Source: Syngnathus acus (lineage: Eukaryota; Chordata; Actinopteri; Syngnathiformes; Syngnathidae). From it: a stretch of DNA of 64,000 nucleotides. The stretch lies in assembly GCF_901709675.1 (NCBI RefSeq), contig NC_051099.1, positions 6,138,001 to 6,202,000 of the forward strand, read 5' to 3'. Positions 12,201 to 24,000 of this stretch are shown one piece after another. Position numbers and translations under genes: made by a program. The stretch's first letter is position 1. Each line of letters starts with the position of its first letter. The notes under the pieces are model-generated. The model searched no databases. It was not told the DNA's origin and saw nothing but the letters and a program-made list of their open reading frames with translations.

Positions 12201-14920
12201 AACCGAAAATCAAACCTACTTTCTCATTCTTCTTGTCTTTTGCCACTGACGGTTTGCCGTCACCGTCAATGTTCCTGTGATGGTTGCCCTTGGGAGGCTC
12301 GGTTCCACCAGATGCCGATTTCTCCCTTTCTTCCTCCTCCTCAGCAGGCAATTCCAAGATGCGGAGATCGTGGTCTGTCCCTCCTTCCATCTTTATCACA
12401 GCTGCAAGCAGGCAACAGGGGCAATTGTTAAAGTCCCAACACAGATTTGTCATCCTGCAAAAACACTGGCGGCGTTTGACAGAATCCTCACCCGCATCCA
12501 GGACCTTGATGATCGCTGGAGTCTGTTCAATGTCCAACGAGAGGTTATCAAACCAACCGTTCTCCATCAGAAACATGAAGACATTCAGGCGGCTGTTCAG
12601 GGCTCTCAATGCCTCCGACCTAAGTCGACTGGCCTCGTCTGGGTGGTACTTGGATCTGAACCTGTGTCCAGAGTTTTGGGGTCCACGAAACAGCAGGGAA
12701 GGGAATGGTGAGGGTGGGATGTATGGGATGCAGAAATTAGAAAGCACAAAGTTACACTCAAGTCCCAATGGTACAATGGCAAATCATTCGTAATCATCAT
12801 TTGTGGGAAATTTGGAAAATGCTAAATTAAAATCAGTAGCTAGAAATATACAAGATGGATTAATACAATCCTTGTTTAAAGTTTTACATGTTGAGACTGA
12901 TCATCATGGCTTATTGATAAACTAGGTAAAAAAGTTGGAGATCAACTCACCACAACAGAAGAAAATTACAGCACAAAATGAAAACAAATAAAAACATTCA
13001 CACACTGAAATGTTCATTGAGTGAACTACAGTTACCTTGTGCTCTGCCACTTTATTAACAAAATAAATACAGAGAGGTCTCCTCTGTAAGAATGGGCTCC
13101 ACTTCACCACATTTGGTGTTTCTGTATAAACGTATCGAGTTTAAGGATTCAATTTGATCCAAATAGAAAAAGAAAATGGTGGAGGAAAAAGCCGAAAACA
13201 AGAAAACTCCTAGCGCGGGAGACTAGTTGCCCTGTCTGTCTAAAAGCCCTGGTACTGTGTGTCTAAGAGCAACTGCATTGTGCGCAGTGCATGCCCTTGC
13301 TGTCTAAGTCGGATTCTTGCAGACTTCCACTTTTTCTTGAGAAAGACACGCCGTGGCAGTGGGGACGAGGGGAAGAAAATGGTTATGGTCAAAACACAAC
13401 AAATTTGCATGAAGCCTGTAGAACAAGTATAATCAGCATTATCAGGAAAACTGGGAAAAAACTTGGAATAATTTGAAAATCAACCCAAGTTTTCTGAACA
13501 CGCTTGTTCGGAATGGGATGCTTAACCGGTGTTAATGGAAAGAAATTTGTCCATGTTTGATCGACTGTTTTCCAACATTTACTATTTCGAGCATCAACTG
13601 CAACCAATTCTACAATTTGGGTTGATTTTCAAACAAGTCAAAAGTTAAATTGTGGGACTGTTCCTACACTGTGGGTGCAACGCCAAACAAAGAAATACGC
13701 TATTAAATTACAAAGCGCTAGGCTATGCAACGGTAATGTAAATTCTTCATGCATCATCAACATTAACTTTACAGTAAAGCACCCACAACAGGACCAGGCC
13801 AACTCGATATAAATCAAATCTATCAACGGTGATCACGATTAGCAGACTTAATGGCGATTCTACCAATGCAAGATATTAATTACAACTATCAAGACTGACA
13901 ATTCGGGAACTGGAAGACAAGAGAATTCAGACCGTACCACTCTTCATCTTTATGAGCCAAAAAGAAGTCCTGCATCTGTTGCCGGCGGTAGTCAAGCTTG
14001 TACTCGTTGTAGCGCTTGACCGCTTCGGTCTCATCTACAGAATCATCCAGTGAAACCAGGAACTCCTTAAAACTCTTCATGATTGGTGGGGGTGGACCAA
14101 AATCCATCTCATGGACATTCCCGAGCCTGAGCAACGACAAGAGAATCCTTGCAAGTGGCTTAATGGGCAGAACATCAATAATATGTCTCGAGTATTATTT
14201 TTATTGCTGCTTTGAAGTAACTCTATAGCTGTGAAAACAGGTTGATGACAAGTGCGAACCAAATCTGAAAAGTTCCTTCAGTACCATTCAAGTCTCTCAC
14301 CTAGCTTGAATTGGAATACCGTGATGAGGCTGCATGAGGTGCATGTCTGGGTGTGCCCACTGCTGTGGTGGACCATAACTGGGCCCCCCTCCTCCGTAGA
14401 TCATGTCGTAGCCGCCACGGTAGGGATCTCCACCGTGGTCATCCCTGTCAGGTTAGAATACTTAAGTAATGAAGAAAATGACATGCAAATTTCTAATGAG
14501 GAATGGAATTTACCAGTCTCTTCTCATGCGTTTCTGCTGGGGACTCATGTCGTGTCTGGGAGGGGTGAATCTCTCCCTGCGACCTCTGTCGTAATCCCGA
14601 TAATCTCCGCGGTTTCTCCGTTCCCTGCCCCTGTCCCACTCTCTGGCAAATGGAAGCCAATCAAAAGGATGAAAGGTACATGGAAAATATTAAGGAGTAA
14701 ATTGATAACTTAAAATGGTGAACGTTAGAATGAATATAAGTACTATTAGTTTAGGTCAGCCATATCACTATGTTGCGTGAGTCTAAACATATTTGACTTA
14801 CCTGTCATTCCACTCATCTCTATGTCTGTCTTCCCTCTCTCTGGAACGGTCGTAGTCACTTCTTTCCCGTCTGAATTTGTCCCTCCTTCTGCGATCATAC
14901 TCATCGTCACTGTCTCCCAT
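9250..14920 (-). CDS. srrt: serrate RNA effector molecule homolog (ARS2), 19 coding exons
   Basis: Exons in transcript order: 14802-14920, 14514-14642, 14301-14444, 13938-14126, 12492-12661, 12220-12401, 12002-12109, 11782-11920, 11545-11693, 11378-11439, 11181-11259, 10870-11061, 10609-10776, 10378-10531, 10090-10283, 9797-9953, 9573-9629, 9406-9502, 9250-9325. All are in phase, giving 854 residues (human about 876). ARS2 works in the nucleus with the cap-binding complex, linking capped transcripts to miRNA processing, 3' end formation and decay. Seen: an Arg/Asp/Ser-rich N-terminus starting [16 protein letters not shown]; a helical block with [14 protein letters not shown]; an acidic Glu/Ser/Lys-rich middle; an RRM-like fold (about 443-490); a zinc-finger-like stretch with C718 and H734/H739; and the C-terminal [12 protein letters not shown], the segment known to contact the cap-binding complex. 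The reading frames joining several middle exons look like one long open frame but are separated by real introns. Confidence 0.95.
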
Positions 14921-15250
14921 CTTCATTATGAGAAACGTAAAAAGTAGACAAATTAATGATTAAACGACGTGAGCGTTGAGACACAAGGACAAACCCATCA
15001 TTGAGTCAGACGTCGCGGTAAGCGCAGCTAAATTAGCATGCTATGCTAACACAGCCCTTTGTCGTTAGCAAAGAGTGCATTTCATGTCAGAATTTTAAGT
15101 TATTTAAAATAATGTAAAGTAGTACCACGAGTAAAATAATAAATTAGTAGCTTAAAACTGGTCGAAAACGAATAACACAGCTGCTTTAATTACGTTACCG
15201 AGGCTGATATCGAGCATGCGCTCTAAGGTTAGATTAGCCGGCAAAGAAAT
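14921..15250 (-). promoter_or_regulatory. srrt: srrt 5' UTR / promoter region
   Basis: The sequence just upstream of the srrt start codon carries several CpG words (ACGT, CGCGG) and no clear TATA box, as expected for a housekeeping gene. The transcription start was not located. Confidence 0.35.
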
Positions 15251-15765
15251 TGGGGAAAAAATATTTCATTTAGCGTCCAGCATTATTGGAGCCATGTGTG
15301 AAAGAGTTGATGAAAATGAAAATATATACCTCTTAAAGCGTATTGTTATTACTATTTGGCACGCTTGCTTGTCCACGGTGTCTTCAAGTCCCCGGTAGTG
15401 TTCTTTGGGTAGGTTTTTCTGGAATTAAAAAGAATTATCTTTCTTAGTAAGGAGTACATTATCGCCGCCTGTCGTCTGGAGTGTAAACTGCCGTTTCGTA
15501 TTACGCATGGACATATTTTCAAGTACCGAGCAGCCTCTCCATATTTTGGCTGAAATAATTTGTCAAAAAAAATATTAAGAGCAATTGGTGTCGCAATTAA
15601 CGGCGCAAATGCCCTGAAAAACGAGGATTCAAAAGAATTATGATTACCGATGGACTGCAATAAAAATTCTAAATTCAAAAAGAAAACCTTTTTTTCATGG
15701 TTGTTAATTGGTAGTTGCAATCATATGGTTCTGTTAAAAAACGACAATAATCACACTCGAAATTG
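15251..15765. other. srrt-rnf167 spacer, no gene supported
   Basis: AT-rich sequence. A minus-strand open frame of 122 codons (15352-15720) exists but shows no family resemblance, no domain and an AT-driven composition, so it is not called a gene. Confidence 0.4.
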
Positions 15766-17136
15766 TATAGACTTTTAATTTAATCTTCCATTAATCAGTC
15801 AGTAAATTGGTGTGTCCCATTGACTAACATCCTCAGCATCATAATATTTTCATCAATCATTGTACTTTACATTTTAAATGTATTGAAGTCTGACAAGTAC
15901 ACATTGCAAAAGACAGTAAGTGTGGGATATGAATACATCTGTTAAATTTATGTATTAAAAGGAAAGTGCATATATAACAGATTACAGCCTTGGGAGCAAA
16001 CAAGAATGATCAAACCAGTATTTAAACATGTCAGTCATTTAAAAATCTGAATTTTGTGTTTTAGGATAGGGGGACAAACTAATAATGTACAAATCCACAA
16101 AATCAACCATCGAAAACAAATTAAATAGACCTGCCCCTTTTAAATATATTCCAGCTGTTACTATGATCTCCGAAAGCAGAAAATGTGTATTTACACAGAG
16201 AACCGAACCAGTTTTAAAGTGTTCTTAAAAATTGCTTTTAATTTTAAGTTTGAAATTTGACAGCCTACAGTCCTCCCAGATGTAGGGGAATATGACACTA
16301 AATAGCTTGTGTGTGTAAATTAAGTTTGACTAACACTATCCATTACTCACACTTACAGAAGCGAAGGACCTCTGCTTCATTTAAAAGAAAATTGCTTTGC
16401 TGTACAAAGAAAATACAAAACCTACGAGTGTGAGCTTTTAGTTTCTAAACATAAAACACATGTACATGTAGGCCAAATTAAGGCAATGTGTCTGTTCTAT
16501 GCTAATTCCACTGACTTAAAATAGTTCTTCATTTAGACCGTTCAAGCACACTGGAATTACAAAAATAGTAAGAGGTGGGACGAAGAAACTGCATACGTTT
16601 ACAAATGGCCTCACCCAAGGAAAAATGTTGTCATACGTGTTACCATTACAGTATTGTCCCTCATGACTCACAAGGGCGGTCATGGTTTTCTTTGCAAGTG
16701 AGCAGTTTGGCTTTTTCTCTTCTGTGCGAGTGTGCAACAAAAGTTGACATAAAACAATGTACTGTATTTGATAATGGTAAAAAAAAAAAAAATAGTTGGA
16801 ACATAGGCACACTGCACAGAATGATTATATTTAAACTTGTGGTTTTGATCATGAACGATATAAACGTTGCAGAACAGCCTAACTATATCTAGTGCATATA
16901 TTTGGTGTGAGCAAGAAAATACGACACGGACTAACGCAAAAAGAAATTGAGATTCAGACAAGAGCGGGTGTCAGTGCTCAGCAATCTGTGATTATTGCCC
17001 TGTTAGATCACATGATAGAAAACAGGAAAAATAAAAGTACTGCCATAACTTTTTAGTTGTGAGCTAAACAACAAAAAGCGCAAAGGTTGTGACAGAAAGG
17101 CCCTTTTTGTATGAAGTCAGATCGACGTTCCAGCCA
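15766..17136 (-). other. rnf167: rnf167 3' UTR (extent inferred)
   Basis: AT-rich sequence without coding features follows the rnf167 stop codon. Overlapping ATTAAA words on the minus strand near 15770-15785 are the best poly(A) signal candidates, giving a 3' UTR of about 1.35 kb. A shorter end cannot be excluded. Confidence 0.4.
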
Positions 17137-19330
17137 TTAGATGTGCACTGTGCCCCTACCAATCAACTGAGCGGTGTCATCGTCAACATGGTGCCGCTCA
17201 TCTTCTGTGTCATTGGTTTCTGAGTCTGTGTCCTCCTGGGGAGAATAATAACCTTCGTAACCCAGGACGGGGGAGTCGTCGTCAACCGGCGAGGCGATGC
17301 ACTGAGCGGTGGTCATCGTGGTGGCGGAATACACCCCCGGACTCCCAGAAGGGGAGCCCTGGTTGGATGCGCGAAGCAGAGGGGTGCGCTCCGAGTCGGC
17401 TTCACCCTCCGTTCCTTCTTCTACGCCCTGACCTCCGGTGTCCTCCTCAGATTCGGACTCGGAGTGCTCGGGGTTGTTGCGGGTGACACGCTGTTTGCAC
17501 ACAGGGCACGTCTTCTTGGTCTGGGTCAACCACGGGTCCACGCACTTACTGTGATAGGCTGAAGAGAAATATTTAGTTTAAGAGAGCCTTACAGAATGAC
17601 ATGATGGCACCACATTACGTCCTTTCCCGAATGTCAACAACTAAAATTCCCAATCCATAATTGTCTTGACCCAGCATTTAATTAACCTAAAATAGGGATT
17701 AAACACACATAATATGCAAATCTATCCAAGTAAATTTAGGCATGTGTCAATAACTAAATCACTGTATATCCAGTCTATAGAATCACTCTATACACAATGT
17801 GGTTCATATAATAAAATTACCATGTGAACAGGGTAAAACCCGTAGTTTGTCTCCTTCTTCATACTCGTCTAAGCAGATGGCACACACATCATAGTCATCC
17901 CCTGAAATAAGAAGTAAATACTTATAAAACATTATTTAAAAATAAAAATCACCCAACATATTTACACTTTTTTTTTTTCTTACCTTTAGTGAATTTGTGA
18001 GTAGGAATCCGCTTCAGTTGTTCCTTGGACAAGCGGTTTTTCCTCAGCCTTTTTCGATGCTGTGTACAGCGTATAACCTGAAAAACAACATTTTACAGGT
18101 GCTGTGTAAATTCCTGCAGAAATTGCACATTTGTGTTCAGACAAAACGTGTGTGACAGGTTTATTGACTTCAAATATGCAGGAGTGAGAAAATAGTCACT
18201 AAACTCACCAAGATAATTAACATCACCAGGATGATCATGACAATCACTCCGGTGAAGGGAATAAGGTAGTATGAGAGTGGGAAAGCAAACTCTGGCTTGA
18301 GAATCACATAGGCTCTGCAAATTCATCGTAATAGGAAATTAAAAACCAAACACTGCTTTGAGAGCTCAAAAGAAACATTGCAAGCAATATTGTGCATTTC
18401 AAATGTGACCCTTGCAACAGTTTTTCATTTTGCAATCTGTACCCTTGCTCTGGAATGATGAAATTCTTGAGAACTTGTGAGGCATAGTAGCTGGTAAACA
18501 CTGAGGGGATGTCAATCTCCTCTGCGATAGTACCTAAAAAAAAAGCAAGACAGACTGAGAAATGATAAGATTCCTTAACGTGATTATCCGTTACACTACT
18601 TACCATTGCTGTAGTTCATATTGAGCAGAAAATCAGAGTACATGTTGTGAACAATAGCAGCACTGTAGCCAGCTTGCTGCGCATGCAGGACCTTTAAAAA
18701 GTGTCCCCTCTCATTAATTCAACCCGGTGACATAAAGATGCAGATAAGACTTGAACCATTACTGACCTTCCGATCAAAATTACAATCATAGCGTCTGATG
18801 AGAGCTATGAATTTAGTGATGTTGGCATCATAAAACGGCGGCAACGGAGGGGGAGGCTCAATTGTGGCACAGCCGTTAAGAGGCCGGGACTCCACTAAGA
18901 CTCCCTGTGAGATCAAGACAAACATATTAAAGCGTTGTTTCCTAAACATTATTGTAGTCAATGAATAATTTCAGAGCAGTGGAATATTTCACGCAAGACA
19001 CTTGATCATCTCTCATGACACATCAATGTTCCCAAATTTCTTCACCATGATTCCTTCCTTTGGAAGTGGCGATCCAAACAAAGCAGGTAGATCCTCAAAC
19101 AGCATGGTCATATTTCTATAATGCTGCCAAAACATAAAAAAACACACACACAAGATTACATCCAGATACTTTTCATGGATCATACATAAGCAACGGCGTG
19201 TGTCCAGATGCAGAACAGCATTACTTACAGCATAGATATATGCATGTGTGGGCAAGGGCGCTATGCAGCAGAAAGTGATGGAAAGGAGTGTTATATGCAC
19301 CCCCATCCACCACCCACCTTGCTGAAGCAT
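17137..19330 (-). CDS. rnf167: E3 ubiquitin ligase RNF167 (PA-TM-RING-H2), 9 coding exons
   Basis: Coding exons in order: 19229-19330, 19046-19123, 18767-18904, 18604-18691, 18443-18533, 18209-18314, 17984-18077, 17821-17901, 17137-17558. All are in phase, giving 399 residues (human 350; the difference lies mainly in the acidic tail). The family ubiquitinates targets on endosomal and lysosomal membranes. Seen: an N-terminal signal peptide (start either M1 or M9), a protease-associated domain ([44 protein letters not shown]), one transmembrane helix at about 176-201, and a RING-H2 with C239, C242, C257, H259, H262, C265, C277, C280. [21 protein letters not shown] after the helix fits RNF167 rather than RNF13. 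The tail is rich in Glu, Asp and Ser and keeps the ERTPLL dileucine motif. A non-coding first exon lies at about 19749-19850 and is duplicated at about 27476. Confidence 0.92.
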
Positions 19331-19748
19331 CCTCGGATGGGTACGGTTGCACTATAAACATGGAAATGAGAGGGGGAACTCGTTTTAGAGAATAAGTAAA
19401 TTCAAGCAAAAAATAATAATAATCGATCAGTCTTAATATCATCCCGGAGTATGGTTGTCAGCTTGTATTTAAATTACTTGTACATCATATAAAATATTTT
19501 TAACTATACATTATTCGTCAATTGCTAAACAATTTTCACACATACTGTGATGCACGCTTGTAATCACTTGACGTAATAATCGCGTGTGACCGCCAACAGG
19601 AAGTGCACAACTATTTATAAATCCAATTGTAATCGTTTCAATATTGAACTCGCCAGGTTAACAAAATCGGTCAAACATTCGCATAATCCATGTCAATGTT
19701 CACCGAAACAGGATAAGTACTTAGCATTGTAGCTAGTCAGCGACTTAC

Positions 19749-19860
19749 CACGATAACTTGTTAATGAAGCGGCGCCTTGAAAATGGGTCCCAGGTTTCCT
19801 CTTTTTTTCTCCCCTCCTCACATGTCACTGTGTAAAATTATTTTTATTTAGCAATCTGGC
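19749..19860 (-). promoter_or_regulatory. rnf167: rnf167 non-coding exon 1 and promoter (copy A)
   Basis: On the minus strand a donor TCGTG|gtaagt (exon end 19749) precedes the acceptor at 19351/19352 (TTTATAG|TGCAA) that opens the start-codon exon. The region is CpG-containing (GGCGCC) and has no strong TATA box. The 5' boundary is not defined. The same exon and donor recur in the duplicate at 27402-28229. Confidence 0.5.
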
Positions 19861-20521
19861 AAAACGAGGTCTTGTCCGTGTACGGAAAACGATAGCCAAG
19901 AAGGATTAGCACTAGCTGATGAGCGACTTGTTTTGGTAAATGTTCGACAACGCTTAAATCCTCTTCACGACAGAGTAGCCTGTGTCTAAGAAACAGAACT
20001 TACGCACGTAACAGGTGAGGGGGAAATACAGTTGGATGATTTGTTGGTTTATCTGTAAAGGCGACAAAATTGCTCAGTTGTCTGAAGTTGCGTTCACAGG
20101 TTTGTTTGTTTGTTATTGCGGGCTGGCTTCTGCCTGGCCTCTTCTTTGTGTTAGCATAACTGACTCACACCAGCATCGTGCACCACAGCGCGACGAGCGG
20201 ATATATGCGGTATCGCAAGACAACGACACGACTTTGTAAAATGTGAAACTCCTCCATCCATTATCTGAATCACTTTCCCTCACATTTTGAAACATATATC
20301 AAAAGAGCTGCTGGAACAAGGTGGAGGGAATCATCTGCACTTATATTGTATCATCTTGTTTTATATCAATGAATGCATATCAATGAATGAATGCACAGGG
20401 CAAAGGTCATTTTTTGTACTTTTTTTACAGATAATCCAAAAGGACACAATTCAATCAAGCGGTGATGATCAATGTAAAATTTTACTCCATGTCAACAAAA
20501 AAATCACAAAATGCCACCGTA

Positions 20522-20527
20522 TTTAAT
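20522..20527 (-). terminator. defbl1: candidate poly(A) signal of the beta-defensin
   Basis: ATTAAA on the minus strand about 110 bases after the stop codon. It lies inside the piece that copy B has lost. Confidence 0.35.
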
Positions 20528-20637
20528 ATTAAGATCATAATGTATCTTGAAGATCATATTGTTGCAGATGAGTAAATAAGAGTCATGTTCCACACAGCAA
20601 TGTCTTGATGTTCTCTTCATGGACTGCATGGCTCCAC

Positions 20638-21012
20638 TCATAGAAAATGAGACACGCAGCATCTACAAATTAGAAAGACAAATAACATTTTATCATTCAT
20701 AAATAAATACAACGCTACAGTTTTTGTGATCTTGAAGTGCATCACTCACAGGAAGCCTTTCCCGCAACCTAGAGGTCCAAAGAATAGCTCTGTTGGTAGA
20801 CAAACCTTTCTACAAATGCCTTTCAAGGTGGGGCATGACCATGGAAAGGAAGCGGCCTCATTAACTACAACTGAAATCACACAGATGAACAATAGTGGAG
20901 ACAAGATCCAAATGTATGGTGACAAAAGCAAACAAATAGGAGGATACCAGCACATACCATTCAGCAGTAAGACAAGCAAGAGGGTCCAAATCACCACACG
21001 ACAGCAAGACAT
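20638..21012 (-). CDS. defbl1: beta-defensin, complete three-exon gene
   Basis: Exons in order: 20958-21012 (55 nt), 20750-20870 (121 nt), 20638-20662 (25 nt); donors and acceptors are GT-AG and in phase, giving 66 residues. Exon 1 encodes a hydrophobic signal peptide (MSCCRVVIWTLLLVLLLN). Exon 2 carries the mature start ASFPWSC and the LPTELFFGPLGCGKGF block; exon 3 adds the terminal CCVSHFL. The mature peptide of 42 residues has six cysteines (SC, IC, VC, GC, CC) in the beta-defensin order. ASFPWSC and GKGFLCCVSHFL are the signature of the first fish beta-defensin group, known as secreted cationic antimicrobial peptides. The start fits the family length; in-frame methionines further upstream would lengthen the signal peptide abnormally. 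It lies just upstream of and on the same strand as rnf167. The symbol follows zebrafish usage and is tentative. Confidence 0.9.
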
Positions 21013-21343
21013 TGTGATTCCTACTTTCTGTTGCTTGGAAATGAGCATTAGGCAGGGTTTGCTCCGATTTTGGTCCAAGGGGAGGAACGACAGTAATAAG
21101 AAGCAGCAAACTGACCATTTGAGCAAATGATAAGGATGCCTTGAGAACATACTTTTGTTAATCCAATTTAAAGAAACAAGACAGCAAGCCAACGTAACTA
21201 AAAGATGTCATGAGACAAACATTACCAAGACGCCAAAACATTTTCCCCCCTGATTTTAAAATTTGATTATCTTTTCTGTGGAAAACATAATAGCTGGGTA
21301 TTTTCAGGAGTCTTTTTTTTTTCGCTGAAAATCTTGCCATTCT

Positions 21344-22410
21344 AAAATGCAATAAAAGCTATTGGTGATCACAATTATTTTCCTTGGTACAAAGATTACT
21401 GGCCTTTGGAGACAGTTTCATCAATGTTACATCAGTATTCTCCAAAGGGAGCTCAACTTTGTTTTCAACCCGTCCATCAGCTTGATTCTCCAGGCACTGC
21501 TCAACACACGAGGGACTAATTGCCTTCAAGAAGAGTGGAAACAGCAGACTAATAGGTACTAATGAGCATGTTTAAACTGTATCATGTGGGGACAAAACAA
21601 CACGTCATCTGACACAGTATCACTGTGTGTGTGTGTGTGTGTGTCTGTGTGTGCGTGTGTGTTTGTTTTAAACCTCATTTGATACTTAAGTTACGTGATT
21701 TGGCCATTTAGAAACAACACAATATTTACTTAAAAGGAAAGTCCAACACAAATTTTCTTTACAATATGTTGTATACACCCCACTAATGTAAACACAGCAT
21801 TTGTGATTAATATCACATTTGTGGAACATGATTCAAGTATCAAAATCCATATTTTTATCAGTCTTTAGGGGCAGCCATTTTGCCGCTTGCTGTCGACTGA
21901 AAATGACATCACAGCAAGTTCTCAGTGTAACAACCAATCACTGCTCAGCTGTTTTCTGTTTTCTTTAACACTATCTCTTTAATTTTTATTCATTAAAAGC
22001 AATTGTGGCTTTAGTATCTTGCTCAAGGACGCTTAGTCACAAAACCACAACCTTCGGCTTGGGAGACAACCACTCGAGTGTCCGACAAATGCTGCTGTCA
22101 GATTAAACTCAAGGATGTCCATTCATCTGTCCTCCATTCATTCTTCTCTGTACCGTTGTGTTGGGGCCTACCCCATTTTATTTTAGTTGAGTAGCAGGGT
22201 ACACCCTGAACTGGTCATCAGACAATCATTACGTAGCCTACTGGTTCTTAAAAAATATTTGATTAAATTGCGAATTTTCCTACTATAGATATTATTGTGT
22301 GTGATCAGAGCTCAGTTTTTTCTACATCATTAATATTTAGTCACGTATATTTGATTTTATTTATTTATTTAAGTGTCATTTGAGCAGAGCAACACTATGT
22401 TCATGTGAAC
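21344..22410. other. spacer with old interspersed repeat fragments
   Basis: No gene is seen. A GT microsatellite lies at about 21624-21662. The stretches at about 22018-22080 (CTTGCTCAAGGACGC and ACAACCTTCGGCTTG words) and 22163-22240 (GCAGGGTACACCCTGAACTGG) resemble widely dispersed fish interspersed repeats, probably SINE-derived. They are degenerate and their class is a guess. Confidence 0.4.
21624..21662. repeat. (GT)n microsatellite
   Basis: An imperfect GT tract with TC and GC interruptions. Confidence 0.85.
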
Positions 22411-22580
22411 CAGTAAAACTGTCACATAGGACTTGTCAAGGGAGCCTGAGGGGGAGGGGGGGGTGACCATAGAAACAAGAATCTGACCAAGAACATCCAA
22501 ACGAAGCCCATCTGTATGCTTAAAAAGACGCTCGTGCACGGTACGAACTCAGGTGCGTGGAGCGCAAGACCTCATCACAG
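22411..22580 (+). promoter_or_regulatory. olfactory receptor 1 promoter and 5' non-coding exon
   Basis: Shared with the regions at 24416-24559 and 27167-27350: an X-box-like GTGACCATAG.AAC (22463-22476), a TATA-like CTTAAAAAGAC about 22519-22528, then a short exon ending CACAG|gtac at 22580. The acceptor TTCCTTTCAG at 22671-22680 sits one base before the start codon. The three-way conservation while flanks differ argues that these are functional promoter elements. The factor binding the X-box-like word is not proven. Confidence 0.6.
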
Positions 22581-22681
22581 GTACTATGACAATATATGAA
22601 AGTTACTGCAATCTATTTATGCTGCAATATAATTGTTTGCTTTTCATGTCTTATCACAATTCCTCATTGATTCCTTTCAGG

Positions 22682-23668
22682 ATGAAGAACACCACGACCC
22701 TAACGTTCACCATGACGGCCTTCGCGACCCTGGAGAACCACAAACACGTGTTCTTTACTCTCTTCTTCTTCCTCTATATTGTCACTATCTTCCTCAATTT
22801 ACTCCTGATCAGCACCATCCACCAATGCAAACAGCTGCACCAGCCTATGAATATTTTTGCATCTATGTTATGTTTCAACGAAATCTACGGTAGTAGCGCG
22901 TTGCTGCTTCCGGTTATGAGCATCCTTTTGTCGAAGACGCATGCAATCAGCGTCAACGCGTGCCTCGCTCAAGTCTTCTTCTTGCATACATTTGCAGCTT
23001 CCGAGTTGTGCATACTCGCTCTCATGGGTTACGACCGATATGTTGCCATCTGTTTCCCTCTTCACTATCACACCATCATGACTCCTTCCAGGATCTACAA
23101 ACTGATTGCAGTTGTGGGCCTTTATCCGTTTGTTGTATTTTCTTCTTATTTTAGTCTCACACTGCGGCTGAGTTTTTGTGGGAGATTCATACCCAAGCTA
23201 TACTGTGTCAATATGGAATTAGTCAAAAATGCATGTTCAAATGCATCCCTCATAAGTATTGTTGGGCTTGGGCTTGTTGTGTTGTTTTTGTTCCCTCAGC
23301 TAATTATGATTATTTTCTCCTATGCACAGATAATCAGAGTTTGTAAAAAATTATCTAAAGACTCCCAGGTTCTTGCACTTAAAACATGCGTGCCACATTT
23401 ATGTTCTGTTTTAAACTATAGCATTGCGTCCCTGTTTGAAATTGTTCAGACTAGGTTTGATATGAGTTATGTTCCGATTGAAGCGCGGATCTTCTTGTCA
23501 ATGTATTTCGCCATCATTCCACCTGTCACCAACCCGCTGCTATACGGACTCGGAACGTACCTTGTTCGAGTTCAGGTTATAAAACTGTGTGTTAAATATA
23601 AACTCCTTCCATTAAAATTTGCAAAAAGGATCATTCCAACCGAGACTTTTACTGCGAGCAAGCAATAA
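22682..23668 (+). CDS. olfactory receptor (fish-type, class A GPCR), intact
   Basis: A single coding exon of 328 residues, the usual length for odorant receptors. It should detect odorants at the cilia of olfactory neurons through a G protein. Seen: an N-terminal glycosylation site (NTT), seven hydrophobic segments, QLHQPMNIF in the first loop region, MGYDRYVAIC at 115-124 (the DRY motif), cysteines for the extracellular disulfide, KTCVPHLCSV before helix 6 and NPLLYGLG at the end of helix 7. The start chosen is the ATG one base after the acceptor; an upstream in-frame extension would be removed by splicing. It pairs with a close paralog 1 kb downstream. Subfamily not assigned; the ligand is unknown. 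Confidence 0.92.
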   Translation: MKNTTTLTFTMTAFATLENHKHVFFTLFFFLYIVTIFLNLLLISTIHQCKQLHQPMNIFASMLCFNEIYGSSALLLPVMSILLSKTHAISVNACLAQVFFLHTFAASELCILALMGYDRYVAICFPLHYHTIMTPSRIYKLIAVVGLYPFVVFSSYFSLTLRLSFCGRFIPKLYCVNMELVKNACSNASLISIVGLGLVVLFLFPQLIMIIFSYAQIIRVCKKLSKDSQVLALKTCVPHLCSVLNYSIASLFEIVQTRFDMSYVPIEARIFLSMYFAIIPPVTNPLLYGLGTYLVRVQVIKLCVKYKLLPLKFAKRIIPTETFTASKQ

Positions 23669-23989
23669 ATGTTTTTTTTTTATGAATTGTATCATGCCTG
23701 ATGTGGTTATGTAAGATTTTTTTTAATTAGTACTACAATTTGTTGTTATATTTGTTTGTTTGTGTAGACATCTTTTGAGTCACTAATCAAGTTGTGTTTT
23801 AACTCATTGGGATTAAATCAATCTTTATTTCCTTAAACCAGTTTAAAAGTAAAAGTGGCCTATCTAAACTGAAATTGATTTTAGATTCAACTCGTGCGTT
23901 CATACTTATTTTACTTGTTTTATTGATTTTATGCACAAATTTCTTCATGAATAAGACACCGGTCGATATATTCAAAGTTTATGATCAAG

Positions 23990-24000
23990 AATAAATAAAG
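23990..24000 (+). terminator. poly(A) signals after olfactory receptor 1
   Basis: Overlapping AATAAATAAA about 320 bases after the stop codon. Confidence 0.45.

Larger units (their letters stand above)
19685..21343. repeat. segmental duplication, copy A
   Basis: 19685-20514 matches 27402-28229 and 20707-21343 matches 29190-29823, in direct orientation with only scattered substitutions and small indels by eye. Copy A keeps a 192-base middle piece (20515-20706) that copy B lacks; that piece carries the last defensin exon. The block holds the rnf167 first exon and promoter and a beta-defensin gene. Confidence 0.9.

Noticed and set aside
11536-12768. A 410-codon minus-strand open frame that could be taken as a single gene
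   Set aside because: It is several srrt exons read through introns; homology to ARS2 is confined to the exon parts, and good GT-AG sites bound them.
15352-15720. A 122-codon minus-strand open frame between srrt and rnf167
   Set aside because: No recognisable domain or family, AT-rich composition and no supporting promoter or splice context.
20726-21130. A 134-codon plus-strand open frame, repeated at 29176-29613
   Set aside because: It is the antisense shadow of the beta-defensin exons and their intron; its conservation in two copies is due to the duplication.
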